DNA from: Bacteroidota bacterium
GTDB lineage: Bacteria; Bacteroidota; Bacteroidia; J057; JADKCL01
Length of the DNA: 64,000 nt
Direction of reading: 5' to 3'
Assembly (NCBI GenBank): GCA_016718825.1
Contig: JADKCL010000031.1
Coordinates: forward strand, 4,531-68,530
The translations under genes were made by a program, and so were the position numbers. Below the pieces are notes generated by a model. That model searched no databases and was not told the origin of the DNA. It saw only the letters and a program-made list of their open reading frames with translations. Positions within the stretch are counted from its first letter, which is position 1. The number at the start of each line of letters is the position of its first letter. This document shows, one piece after another, positions 9,001 through 18,200 of the stretch.

Positions 9001-11272
9001 CCCATTCCTGCGCACTTGCACAGTTATAACCAGCACCGCCACCGCCACCTGCAACGACTACACGGTTCCCGAGTCCAGTTCCATTTTGACGGACATCGCT
9101 CGCGCCGCCACCACTGCCGGTGTAATTTGTGGTGCTACTTATGCCTCCACCGTTAAATCCGCCTGCAGCTGAAGGTCCCCGAATACCCTGACCACCCACA
9201 TATACCGCCAATGTTTGGCCTGGTGTGACGGCAATCGTTGATTGAATCCTTCCGCCGAGTCCACCGGTACTCGCCGCATTGGGTCCGCCTTGGGCACCAT
9301 AGGCGTCTACGGTGATGGAAGTCACCCCCGCAGGAACTGTAAAATTTTGGACGCTGCCCGTGTAGTTAAAGGTCTGGCTCCCAGGCCCACCGCCGCCGCC
9401 GCCGCCGGATTGCGCCTCGGCGTAGTAAGTCGTGGTAATCAATGGATTTACGGCAAAATTTGCCCCGCTCAGACTTGACCCAAGGCTTACACCGCCCGAA
9501 GGCACCGTGTACCATTGAATGGTATTGCCAGAAGAAATGGCACTTAATTGCGAGGTTCCCCCAGCGCAAACCGTCGAAGGTGTTGCCGTCGCAGAAGTTG
9601 GAGCAGCCAATGGCGCAACAGTAACCGTAACTGGCGTACGCGTAGGTGAGGAACATGGAACCGAACTCCAAGTCAGGATGACTTCGCCAGGGCCGTTTTG
9701 ATAGCCCGTCGTGGTCGTTCCTCCTGAAACGCCACCAATATAAGAGGAGCCACCACCTCCACCGTCGCTGTAGCCGCCGCCGCCGCCGCCGTAATACCCG
9801 CCGCCGCCGCCGCCGCCACCTGCCGAGGACCCACCCCCATCACCACCAAGCCCAAGACTTCCAGCAGATTTCGAACAGGAAGTACCTGCCGGGCCAGCAG
9901 CACCGCCGCCGACCTGAGTGCCACCGCCGCCGCCACCTGTACCTGCATTACCCGTCAAACCACCGCCATGACCGCCAGCCGCACTGCTCCATCCGGCACC
10001 GCCGCCGCCGCCGGCTACGATTACCCGATTGACCAATGCGGTTCCACCAACACGGATATCCGAAGCACCGCCGCCAGGAGTTCCATTACCGGCACTGCGG
10101 TTGGCTCCCCCACCGTTAAATCCACCTGCTGCAAACGTGCAACTCGCATAGGGGTGATTCCCTTGACGGTCTTCGCCCTGACCACCCACATAAATGTAAA
10201 TGGTTTGGCCTGCTGTCAAGTTGATCGTTCCTTGCGCCCTGCCACCCAAACCGCCGTTGGTTGGTGTATAAGAAGTCACATTTCCACCGCGGGCTCCCTT
10301 TACATCCACGGTATAGGTACCTGTAGAGGGCGCAACAAAAGTCTGCATGGCGCCAGTATAACTAAATGTCTGGGAACCAGATCCTCCACTTGCTTGCGCT
10401 TCAGCATAATAAGTCGTGGTTACCCCGGGACTAACGGCAAAGTTGGCCCCGCTCGCCGCAGTACCTAGCGGAACTCCCCCGGAAGGCACCGTGTACCAAG
10501 CAATGTTGTTGCCGGAAGAAATCGCACTCAGTTGCGCTGTGGATCCCGGACAAATTGTGGAGGGTGTCGCGGTTGCAGAAGTAGGCGCTGATGGCACCGC
10601 AGTCACGGAAACGGTCGTAGCAAGACGTGTCGCATTTTCGCAGCCGTTGGAGGTATTGTAGGTCGCAGCATAAATGGTGGTAGTCGCGCCGTAAAAAGCC
10701 GTATAGGAAGTCCCTGTAAACAGCAAGGCACCACCAGAAGGTGCATTGTACCAACGAATCGTATTGCCACCTGCGCCAAACGAAGCTGTAACCGTGGCAT
10801 TCCCAGCACCGCAAAGCGTGGCGCCAGCTGACGAAACAGGTTGAGCACAACCTGCGCCAATACATGAAATCGTGGCAGTAAAGCCAGCGTAAACAACGGA
10901 ACCGTCCGTCGTAAAGCGAATCGTCAATGGTCCCGTGGTTGAGGTAATCGTCGGCAATGCAGGGTTACCACTCGTGGGCCCATAAAGCACTGGAGCTCCG
11001 ACACCGACGCCATTGAAAATGGTGATGTAGTCGTAATTGCCTTCAGTATTGAACTGACTGAAGGTCAAACGCACCATGTTGCCAGGTATGCTGGGATAAA
11101 TCACAGTATAGCCGTTGGCCCCATTGCTGTAGTTGCTGCTGCCAGCATGATCTTGAATCGTGCCCGAGCATACCGTATAGGAGTTGTTTCCAGAGAAAGG
11201 AACCGTAAATTGGGCCCTCGCAGCAACCACAAACACGACAAGAATTCCAACGACGAGTATAACTTTTTTCAT
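1..11272 (-). CDS. Giant secreted modular protein (CUB, glycine-rich, HYR repeats), 3' partial
   Basis: One reading frame stays open from the ATG at 11272 to the left edge, giving 3757 codons with no stop; the C-terminus lies outside. It begins with a signal peptide (MKKVILVVGILV, ending ARA-Q). Approximate domain order: CUB-like domain (residues 20-130); Ig-like domain (140-225); four cycles of Ig-like plus glycine-rich domain (about 230-1570), each starting with an FSYTG..QTF..P motif and containing poly-Gly tracts; a PKD-like unit (AGPNQSVCG, 1570-1655); about 20 HYR units of 82 residues (1657-3457); a choice-of-anchor D/SPD2-like domain (3460-3590); an Ig-like DACG unit; and the first residues of a lamin-tail domain (LFISEYVEGNGNNKYIELYN). 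A T9SS sorting domain is expected beyond the edge, by analogy with its neighbours. A surface-exposed adhesive or structural role is inferred. It starts 49 bp after a small secreted gene, probably in one operon. Confidence 0.85.
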   Translation of the reverse strand, partial: MKKVILVVGILVVFVVAARAQFTVPFSGNNSYTVCSGTIQDHAGSSNYSNGANGYTVIYPSIPGNMVRLTFSQFNTEGNYDYITIFNGVGVGAPVLYGPTSGNPALPTITSTTGPLTIRFTTDGSVVYAGFTATISCIGAGCAQPVSSAGATLCGAGNATVTASFGAGGNTIRWYNAPSGGALLFTGTSYTAFYGATTTIYAATYNTSNGCENATRLATTVSVTAVPSAPTSATATPSTICPGSTAQLSAISSGNNIAWYTVPSGGVPLGTAASGANFAVSPGVTTTYYAEAQASGGSGSQTFSYTGAMQTFVAPSTGTYTVDVKGARGGNVTSYTPTNGGLGGRAQGTINLTAGQTIYIYVGGQGEDRQGNHPYASCTFAAGGFNGGGANRSAGNGTPGGGASDIRVGGTALVNRVIVAGGGGGAGWSSAAGGHGGGLTGNAGTGGGGGGTQVGGGAAGPAGTSCSKSAGSLGLGGDGGGSSAGGGGGGGGYYGGGGGGYSDGGGGGSSYIGGVSGGTTTTGYQNGPGEVILTWSSVPCSSPTRTPVTVTVAPLAAPTSATATPSTVCAGGTSQLSAISSGNTIQWYTVPSGGVSLGSSLSGANFAVNPLITTTYYAEAQSGGGGGGGPGSQTFNYTGSVQNFTVPAGVTSITVDAYGAQGGPNAASTGGLGGRIQSTIAVTPGQTLAVYVGGQGIRGPSAAGGFNGGGISSTTNYTGSGGGASDVRQNGTGLGNRVVVAGGGGGAGYNCASAQEWGGAGGGTTGQAGWQCNSQTSYVGLGGSQVAGGLLGNNQGQGCGTNGALGTGGNGACTYGGGGGGGYYGGGGGGYGGGGGGSSYSSGVIATNTQGVRSGNGQVLFSWIAASTGCTSSTRTPVTVTVAPLAAPTSATATPSTVCPGGTSQLSAISAGNNIVWFTDPSGGVNLGTTLSGANFAVNPSVTTTYYAEAQSGSGGGPGSQTFSYTGSAQSFTVPTGVTSITFDVQGAQGGTGYNAPGAVPGLGGRAQATLTVTPGEVLQINVGGQGGPGGTTVGGTAGWNGGGTGGGWSGGRSGGGGGGASDVRRGGTGLGNRILVGAGGGGTGVNHSTGDAGGAGGGLTGANGLTGTYLGAGGTQLAGGAPNGALGQGGNAPGGQTGGGGGGGYYGGGSSAWEGGGGGSSYCTPSGSSGIVHTSGFKSGNGQIILTWNASGALCTSATRTPVTVTVAPLAAPTPVTASPTNICSGGTSQLNATSSGNSINWYTVPSGGISLGSSTSGANFAVSPGSTTTYYAEAYLAGGGGGPGSQTFSYTGSSQTFIVPSGVTSLTVDAYGAQGGNAVGSAVGWVSGPVNVSGGLGGRIQSTLTVVPGQTITINVGGQGTTTAGGFNGGGTPASCPGGTEVIWAGGGGATDLRVGGTALGNRVIVAGGGGGSSGSANTYQGVGGAGGGLTGGNGTFTGGGCLFGSGGSQVAGGTGGNNSCWCGTGATSPAGALGQGGNSVCAPSGLSTCSCSGTGCVSGAGGGGGYYGGGSSLASSGGGGGSSYAGAGTSAITHTQGTRTGNGQVILSWNATSSNCTSPTRTPVTVTVDQFTTANAGPNQSVCGTTATLAGNSPATGVGTWSVVSGPGAITSLNSPTSGVTGLSTGSTTFRWTFPNGACADSQDDVIITGDNNLPAITCPGNISVNASLGACSATVTYTTPIGTDNCGGATTAQIAGLGSGATFPVGTTTNTFRVTDVSGNTATCSFTVTVTDNQAPTITCPANQSVSGTSGAFPCTGLATYTAPVGTDNCSGATTIRTAGLASGSAFPQGVNTVTYQVTAANGATATCSFTITVGSCNAAPIAICQNVTVSANGSCQGTATASQFNNGSSDPNGDPLTFSISPSGPFALGTTNVTLTVSDPFGLSSTCNAIVTVVDNQVPTISCPANISVNATSGACNAAVTFTAPVGTDNCPGATTAQIVGPGSGASFPIGTTTNTFRVTDAAGNTATCSFTVTVIDNQAPVITCPANMSLVAATNTCAATAIYSVPVGTDNCPGASTTQTSGLTSGSAFPVGTTVNTFLVTAGNGVTANCSFTVTVSDNQPPTIICPSNITVNAATGLCAATVSYATPTGSDNCPGASVTVVSGFASGSSFPVGVTTNTFRVTDASGATATCSFTVTVIDNQAPSIICPSNITVNAAPGLCAATVTYTTPVGTDNCPGVNTTQTSGLASGASFPVGVTTNAFKAIAANGTNATCSFTVTVIDNQAPVINCPANMVVNNAFGQCGSPVIYATPTGTDNCPGVITVRTAGLASGSFFPVGTTVNTFRATATNGSFVTCSFTVTVVDNQLPVINCPSNIVVNSSSSNCSAVVSFTTPVGTDNCPGAVTTQIAGFSSGSAFPVGVTTNTFLVTAVGGGTATCSFTVTAIDNQAPTVTCPANISVFATTGTCAANVSYTAPVGTDNCPGASTALIGGLASGASFPVGVTTNTYRVTDAFGNTSTCSFTVTVVDNQLPAITCPASISVNAATNTCSAVVTYTAPVGTDNCSGSVTAQIAGSASGATFPVGVTTNTFRATDASGNSATCSFTITVVDNQAPTITCPANISVNAGSGACTAVVTYTSPVGADNCSGSSTTQIAGLASGATFPVGSTTNTFRVTDASGNSATCSFTVTVVDNQLPTITCPANVSTNASPGNCTATVTYTAPVGADNCSGATTTQIAGLASGATFPAGVTVNTFRVTDAFGNTATCSFTVTVVDNQVPTITCPANISVNASSGLCNAVVSYTAPVGADNCAGSTTTQTVGLASGATYPLGTTTNTYRVTDASGNSATCSFTVTVIDNQAPSITCPANISVNASLGACSATVTYTAPVGSDNCSGATTTQTAGLASGATFPVGTTTNTFRVTDGTGATATCSFTVTVTDNQLPTITCPANISVNATSGNCSAVVTYTAPVGADNCSGATTSQITGLASGATFPVGTTTNTFRVTDAFGNTATCSFTVTVVDNQAPTITCPANISVNASSGLCTAVVTYTAPVGADNCPGATTTQIVGLASGATFPVGTTTNAFRVTDASANTATCSFTVTVVDNQLPTITCPANISVNAGSGLCTAVVTYTAPVGADNCAGASTTQSAGLASGATYPVGTTTNTYRVTDASGNSATCSFTVTVVDNQVPTILCPANISLNASVGACATIVSYSTPVGSDNCTGSTTTQTAGMAGGASFPVGTTTNTFLVTDAFGNTATCSFTVTVIDNQVPSITCPANISVNAGSGLCAATVTYTTPVGTDNCAGSTTTQTAGLGSGASFPVGSTTNTFLVTDAFGNTATCSFTVTVTDNQAPTITCPANITANASVGQCSAPVTFTAPVGSDNCPGATTTQTAGLASGATFPIGTTTNTFLVTDAFGNTATCSFTVTVVDNQAPTIICPANISVNNTPGLCSAVVSYTAPVGSDNCPGPLTAMTSGLASGSVFPVGTTTNTYTVTDASGQTATCSFTVTVNAADMDVYGAGNYIVDGDLTPSTLDLTDFGNPFPGVPVVHTFTIENDGTAPLTISTISMAGPQAANFTVGGITLPVTLAPNATTTFTVTFVATPLGVYNAFVELNSNDCDANPYDFAVKGEVSCQPAAFTTCPANQSLNTGANVCSQVANYTPVIVGAPAPAVTYAFTGATTGTGSGTGSGSTLNLGTTTVTLTATNLCGSTSCTFTVTVTDVEAPNAICQNITLQLNNAGNGTVTTGMVNNGSSDACGIAGLTVNPTSFNCANVSPAPLTELFISEYVEGNGNNKYIELYNPTSGPINLG
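900..6300 (-). repeat. Tandem HYR-coding repeat array, about 246-bp period
   Basis: About 20 coding units recur at roughly 246 bp (82 codons). Each carries ITCPANI, a PVGxDNC motif, GLASGxxFPVGTTTN and ATCSFTV. The units differ at many positions, so this array is older or less homogenised than the one at 50880-55500. One unit near 5571-5820 departs from the pattern and lacks the usual GLASG block. Confidence 0.85.
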
Positions 11273-11321
11273 AACCACAACTTTCTAGGATTCCAAAAAT
11301 GGCTTGATTGACACCAATTAA

Positions 11322-11765
11322 TTACTGCTGATCCAACTCGGTAAGGTCGTACATCTGTGGATGAGCCTTCATGTATTCCAGCTTTTCAGGGCTGACCGTC
11401 CTTAGTTCTTCCTTACTTAATTTGTACTTTTCTGGTGCTCCCTGATTAGGTTCAAGGCCTAATTCCTCATTTCCTTGCGGCCTCGCAACCTCTACCGTGC
11501 CGGCATCCAACAACCGAAACCGGTCGGGGTTTGCCTTTACAAATTGCTTCCTTTCAACGGTCATGGACTCAAATTCAGTGACAGAAATGTCGGTTACCAC
11601 TCCTTCACCAAGGTTCCCTTCGTTCACTTGCAAAAGTGGCTGCCCTGAAACTGGAGCGTGTGATTGCACGGACTCCGAGGCTGCGTCTTGCGCCTTGATT
11701 GCACCTGAAGCAAATACAAAACAAGACAGCAAAAGGACGAATTTGATTTTCAAAAGCGCTTTCAT
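11322..11765 (-). CDS. Small secreted protein with two related C-terminal motifs, function unknown
   Basis: This 147-residue protein has a clear signal peptide (MKALLKIKFVLLLSCFVFAS, cleavage likely after IKAQ) and is therefore periplasmic or exported. It has no cysteine after the signal, no membrane segment and no T9SS sorting domain. The mature part contains two related segments, ERKQFVKANPDRFRLLD at about residues 71-87 and PEKLEYMKAHPQMYDLTE near the C-terminus. These look like an internal duplication of a short helical motif. I do not recognise a family. The gene ends 49 bp before the start of the giant gene at 11272 in the same direction, so the two are probably co-transcribed. A role in handling the giant partner is conceivable but unsupported. 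Confidence 0.7.
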   Translation of the reverse strand: MKALLKIKFVLLLSCFVFASGAIKAQDAASESVQSHAPVSGQPLLQVNEGNLGEGVVTDISVTEFESMTVERKQFVKANPDRFRLLDAGTVEVARPQGNEELGLEPNQGAPEKYKLSKEELRTVSPEKLEYMKAHPQMYDLTELDQQ

Positions 11766-12220
11766 ATCAACGATTTAAGGGAACACGAAGGAAGAAAATG
11801 TTTTCAAACCAGGTTGCAAACGCAATCCTTTGGGAAACGGTGACTGGATTTGTTTCAAATGCGAAGGATCGTAAGGCTAGAATTGATCGATGAGAATGAG
11901 GCACATGACATGCATGAGGAAGAGAATTTGCCCCCCTAAATACTACCCCATTCACCAACAAGAACAACAAGTACAGTTCTTCGATTGATCTAACCATCCT
12001 ACAAAAAAACGTTGTCCTATTCCCCTAAAAACTGGCTGCTATGCCCATCCAACTAAAAACAAGATCAAGGAATAGGAATGCACCGATAATAAAGTCTACT
12101 AAATCTATGAAAAAAAGAATTGCCATCAAAAACACGTCTGTATTCTAATGTCATTCTAATATTTCTGGACGGAAATTAATTTGCATTCATTGAGGTAGCT
12201 CGAAGGTCTATGACACAACG
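11766..12220. other. Intergenic region, no gene seen
   Basis: AT-rich gap between the terminator of the gene ending at 12277 and the start at 11765. No reading frame here has a plausible product. It contains the candidate promoter at 12100-12130 and otherwise shows no recognisable RNA or repeat. Confidence 0.6.
12100..12130 (-). promoter_or_regulatory. Candidate Bacteroidota promoter for the 11765/11272 operon
   Basis: On the minus strand, TTTG (12127-12130) is followed after 19 nt by TAGATTTA (12100-12107). Bacteroidota primary promoters use TTTG at -33 and TAnnTTTG at -7 with about 19 nt between them, so only the last base deviates. It lies about 335 bp upstream of the start codon, which would imply a long leader. 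Confidence 0.35.
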
Positions 12221-12258
12221 TGGAACGGGGTAACAACTTCCGCTGCTACCCCGTTCCA
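12221..12258 (-). terminator. Strong hairpin after the gene ending at 12277
   Basis: A perfect 12-bp inverted repeat, TGGAACGGGGTA (12221-12232) and its complement (12247-12258), has a 14-nt loop. It starts 18 nt past the stop codon. There is no clear U-tract on the minus strand, so it may act as an mRNA end-stabilising hairpin rather than a classical intrinsic terminator. Confidence 0.5.
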
Positions 12259-12276
12259 AATTATATATTTCTTGAA

Positions 12277-15200
12277 TTATTCCACGACAAACCGCATCAC
12301 AGTTTGCTGTGTGGTGTTTCTGCGGAAGCTGGTGATTTTCATCAAATATGTACCGGCGGCAATATTGGAAAGGTCAAACGAAGCCACATCCATCAGGTGA
12401 GCCATTTCAAAAGCATTCACTTTCTTGCCAAACATGTCCCAGATTTCGACCGTCATCGGCCAATCAATGGGGCTCATCGTACGCAAATTCACCGTTCCCA
12501 TGCTCGGATTTGGGTACAATTGCAATCCGTTCAATTCGTTGAAAGCTTCCCCAACGGCAACAGGGTCGACAAACTCCGTATTGCTCGTGCCAGTACAGCC
12601 ATTGCTGTCTGTAACCGTAACACTATAGGTTCCAGCCAATGCAGGTGTATAGGTAGCATTGATGGCTCCGGGAATCTGGTTTCCATTCAGCAACCATTGA
12701 TAGGTGCTGTAAGTCTGCGTTGTAGACAACGTACCGCTGTTGAGAACCAAAACTGGCGTCGGATTGGGCGCTACCGTTACTGCCACCGCAGCACTGACCT
12801 TGGAACATCCTGCAGCATTCGTCACGGTAACTTGATAGTTTCCGGCGGTTGTGACAGAAATCGTTGCCGTGGTGGCTCCCGTGCTCCAAAGATAGCTCTG
12901 GTATGTGCCTGCACTCAGGACTTCGCTGCCACCTGCACAAATCACCACCGTGGGTCCTGGCGTAATTACAGGAAGTGGATCGGTCCAAGGCTGATAATTC
13001 ACGACAATGGTGTCGACCACGACACATCCATTCAAGTCGGTCGTGCTCAAGGTGATGGAGCCGCCCGTGCCGCTTACCAAAATCGACGTTGTCGTTGCAC
13101 CTGTACTCCACAGGTAATTGGTCAATCCTGGATCGCCCACGAGTTCCACGGTGTCGCCATCGCAGAGCGATAGGGAGCCATTTGCAGTGATCGTGTTGTT
13201 GTCTACGACAAATGCATTCAGCGTAATCGTATCAGATGCAGCACAACCATCAACGGAAGTTACAGTGAGGCTGTAGTCTCCTGGCGTCGTCACCGAGATC
13301 GAATTCGTGGTATCACCATTGCTCCAGAGATAACTGTTGAAGGTGTTTGGTGCCGACAATGTTGCAGATACCCCCGGGCAGCTTGAGACGTTTGGCCCCA
13401 GATTCAGGGTCGCAACAGCGCCGGCCTGAATCACTTGCGTGGCAATTGTAGTACAACCTGCGGCATCTGTGACGGTGACGGAATAAGTTCCAGCACTCAG
13501 ATTGACAAGCGTATTGGTGGTGTCACCGGTACTCCAAAGGTAGTCGTATGCCTGACAAGTCTGACCACCGCTAACGGTGGCTACAAGGCTTCCCGTGTTG
13601 ATTCCAGCGCACAAAACGCTGTCGCCCGTGATGACGGCAACAATCGGAGTAGGTGCTGTGACAGTATAGGTGGCGGTCGAAGTGGCGCCCGCTCCATCGG
13701 TCACCGTCACAGTCACAGTTCCAGCGCCCAAATTCCCTTCGCTTGCACCAGTACCACCGGTACTCCAGAGATAGGTATATGGGGTGCAACCACCTGTGAC
13801 GGTGCTTGTTACTACAGCATTGGTGTCACTGGCACAAGCCAAATCAAATCCACAGCCAAGCAATGGGCTTGTAGCACCGACCACGAGCGGCGCGGCGGTA
13901 ACAGTGATCGTGAAGCTACAAGTCGACGAATTGTTACTGGCATCAGTAGTGGTATAGGTGACTGTCGTCACACCCGCAGGAAATGTTGTCCCGGATGTAT
14001 CACTTCCGACTGTTGTCGGTACGCCGCAATTGTCGGTTCCTGAAGGGGCCAACCAAGTCGCCACTTCAGAACAGCCAGGGCCAGCCACCAAACTTTGATT
14101 GCCAGGACAGCCGATTACGGGGAAGATGGAATCAATCACCGAAATGGTTGCCGTACAAGTGCTGGAATTGCCGCTACCATCCGTTGCTGTCAAAACAGCC
14201 GAGTTGGCGCCGATATTGCTGCAAGTGAAGGCATTTGGCGTCAAAACCAGACTGCTCACACCACATGGGTCGGTGGAACCGCTGCCAACGGCCGCGGCCG
14301 TAACCGAGGCGTTGCCTCCGGCATCGACCCATACGCTGACGTTCTGACAAACTGCCGAAGGTGCCAAGTTGTCTACCACGGTAATCGTGGCCGTGCATGT
14401 GCTCGAATTTCCGCTTGCATCCGTGGCAGTAAGCACTTCGGTATTGGCGCCGACTTCCGAGCAGACGAAGGCCGATTGGCTCAGCACAAAGCTTGCAATC
14501 GCGCAGTTATCCGACGAACCGTTATTCACAGCTGCGGCCGTGGTCGAACCGTTGCCACTGTTGTCCAACTGTACCGTTAGGTTTTGGCAAACCGCCACTG
14601 GCGAGATATTGTCCTGAACCGTGATGGTGGGAGTGCAGGTGCTGCTGTTGCCGTTCACATCTGTCACTGTCAAGATAACTGTGGTGCCGCCGAGGTTTCC
14701 GCAGTTGAATGTTGCATTGTTGAGGGCCAAGGATTGTACGCCGCAAGCATCGGTCGAACCGTTGTTGACTTGCGCAGCCGTGATGCTCGCATTGCCCGTG
14801 CCGTCCAATTGTACCGTGAGGTTTTGGCAGATCGCTGCCGGTGCCACGTTGTCTTCCACCGTGATGGTCGTGCTGCATGTCGTCGAATTGCCGTTCACAT
14901 CGGTGACGGTCAAGACTTCGGTATTCGCACCGACTTCCGAGCAGACAAAGGCTGTCTGGCTCAAGGCCAATGACTGGATTCCACAAGCATCCGAAGAGCC
15001 GTTGTTGACGGCTGCAGCGGTTGTGGAACCGTTGCCGGTATTGTCCAACTGCACCGTGACGTTCTGACAAACTGCCGAAGGTGCCAAGTTGTCTACCACT
15101 GTAATCGTAGCAGTGCATGTGCTTGAATTTCCGCTTGCATCCGTTGCTGTAAGCACTTCAGTATTGGCGCCAAGATCAGCACAGGTGAAACTGGACTGGC

Positions 15201-18200
15201 TCAAAGCAAACGTTGGCGTACCGCAGGCATCGGTTGATCCCGCGCCAACCGCAGACGGCGTTGCCGTTGCATTACCGCTGACATCCAAGGTGAGCGTCAC
15301 GTTTGTGCACACTGCGACCGGCGCGATGTTGTCTTGAACGGTCACGGTGGCATTACAAGTGCCTGCATTTCCGTTCACGTCGGTGACTGTGAGCACCTCG
15401 GTATTGGCACCAACTTCGCCGCAAACAAAGTTCAGCTGGCTCAGGCTATAGGATGCGATGGCGCAGTTATCGGAGGATCCATTGTTGACCGCGCCGGCTG
15501 TGGTAGCCCCGTTTCCGGCATTGTCAAGCAGCACGGTAACGTTCTGGCAAATCGCCGCCGGAGCCTGTACATCCGTGACCGTAACCGAGAATGAACAAGA
15601 ACTGCTGTTTCCCAATGCGTCGGTAACGGTAAATGTGTTGACCGTTGTTCCAACCGGGAATGAAGACCCACTGGCCAAACCTGCCGATTGTACAGTGACA
15701 GCACTTGGGCAGTTGTCCGTGCCAACTGGCGCCGTGTAAGCCACTGTCAAATTGCATTGGCCCGACAAGCTCGGATCCGAGCTGTTGGCTGGGCAAGTAA
15801 TTGACGGTGCAATGTTGTCGGGCGCAACCTGTACATCGTCAGTAGTAGGTGCACATGGCGGGTTGGTGATGGTCCAACGGAGGATATAAACTTGTCCAGC
15901 GACACCTGTAAAAGAGGATGTCGGGCTAGTAGGCGTGGCGATGGATCCGCCCGTACCCGAAATGATGCTCCAAGTTCCAGTCCCTACAATTGGAGCGTTA
16001 CCGGCCAACGTGGTGCTCAGGCCGCAGAAGACCTCATCGGGACCAGCATTGGCAACCGTACTTGGGTTGGAAATGGTAATCAGCACGTCATCGGAAGAAG
16101 CTACGCAAGGTGCATTTGTAATGGTCCAACGCAAGGTGTAGGTTGTACCGCTCACACCCGTGAAGGTCGAAGTAGGACTGGTCGGGGTGGTAACCGTACC
16201 GCCCGCGCCTGCGATGATCGACCAGGATCCCGTACCTGTGGTCGGAGCATTGCCCGCCAAGGTGGCAGAAGTTCCACAAACCGTTTCGTCGGGTCCAGCG
16301 GCAGCCACGGTTGGCGAACCAACCAAGGTGATCAGGACATCATCTGTAGATGCAACACAAGGCGCGTTGGAAATCGTCCAACGCAGGGTATAGGTCGTTC
16401 CAACAATTCCAGTGAAACCTGAAGTCGGACTTGCCGGCGTAGTAACTGTTCCACCAGCACCGGAAACAATGCTCCATGATCCGGTACCTGTCGTCGGGGT
16501 ATTCGCCGCCAAGGTCGCCGCGGTACCACAAACCGTTTGGTCAGTACCTGCATTGGCAGTTGTTGGCGAAGCGACAAACGTCACGAGAACATCATCCGTC
16601 GAAGCAGTACAAGGGGCATTGGCAATCGTCCAGCGCAAGGTGTAGGTCGTGCCGGCAACACCTGTAAAGGAGGATGTTGGATTCGTGGGAGTGCCGACAC
16701 TACCGCCAGCACCTGAGACGATGCTCCAACTTCCCGTGCCAGAGGTTGGTGTATTGCCTGCCAAGTTTGTGGACGTCCCACAAAGTGACTGGTCCGGGCC
16801 AGCATTGGAGGTCGTTGGATTGGCGCGTAGGGTGATGATCACGTCATCCGTGGAGGCCGTGCAGGGAGCATTGGAGATGGTCCAACGCAGGGTATAGATC
16901 GTTCCAGCGACACCGGTAAAGGTCGAAGTAGGACTACCAGGTGTGGTAACGGTGCCACCTGCACCGGATACAATGCTCCAAGAACCTATGCCGGCAGTAG
17001 GTGAATTGCCAGCCAAAGTGGCTGAGCTGCCACACAATGTCTGATCAGGGCCCGCATTGGCTGTCGTCGGTGTACCGACAAATGTGATCAAAACATCATC
17101 GGTCGTGGAAGTGCAAGGCGCATTGGCAATCGTCCAACGCAAGGTATAAGTGGTCCCGGTGGCTCCAAAGACGGTCGAATTGGGGCTCGTTGGCGCCACG
17201 ATACCGCCACCTGCACCAGCGATGATCGTCCAGGTCCCCGTCCCCACGGTCGGCGTATTGCCCGCCAAGGTACCGGAGTTACCACAGATGCTTTGATCCG
17301 GCCCGGCACCTGCTGCCGTTGGATTGGCGCGAAGTGTAATGATCACGTCGTCGGTCGAGGAGGCACACGGCGCTTGCGCAATGGTCCACCGAAGCGTATA
17401 GGTCGTGCCTGCCACCCCGGTGAATCCGGATGTGGGACTAGCGGGCGTTGTCACGGTTCCGCCTGCACCCGCAACGATGCTCCAAGCGCCTGTGCCGACG
17501 GTTGGCGTATTTGCTGCGAGCGTAACGGCCGTACCACAAACCGTTTGATCAGGCCCGGCATTGGCTGGCGTGACGCCAGTACCGACGTTCACGGTGAAAC
17601 TGCAGTCATTGAAGTTGCCACCCAAGCGGTCATTGGAGACCAACCATGTATTGGGGACGCTGCATCCATTGGGGCCTTTTACCCTGACGAATGGCACATA
17701 AGTCACAGGTGCATTGGTGCCACCATAATCTTGACCGACATCCGTGTATCCAGAATTGGCATAGACAAACTCATATTGACCGGCAGCCTTAGAGCAGTTG
17801 CAATTCGGATGGCCGCTACGGTAGTAATAGGAAAACGATCCGCATGCACCGACGACGCAGTTTCCAGTTCCATAAACAGATTCGCAGGCTTTCAATGCAA
17901 TGGTCTGTGGGGAATCGCCTTCGTTGTAGCTGAAGGTTCCACCGGCGCCGTTGAAAAATGTTCCCGAAGCGCCGTGGTCTCTCGCCCTAAAGGTGACTGT
18001 ATTGGTTCCGGTGGGGAAGGTCGCACCACTTGCAAGGCCCGCGACCTGTGTCACGCGTGCAAAGGCACAATTGTCTGCTCCCGAAGCCGCACTAAAGGTT
18101 ACAGTCTGCGCACAAGCAACAGATATGTTGGAGGGGCAAGTGATGGAAGGAATCGTGGCATCGACGGGCGTAAAGGTCGTTGTCTCATTGACCGAGGAAA

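Noticed and set aside
7800..9950. CCG-rich trinucleotide runs suggestive of microsatellites
   Set aside because: They encode poly-glycine on the minus strand within a conserved domain and keep the reading frame; no independent element is needed.
11767..11997. 76-codon minus-strand frame upstream of the small secreted gene
   Set aside because: Atypical composition, no domain, and it lies in what appears to be the 5' leader or promoter region.
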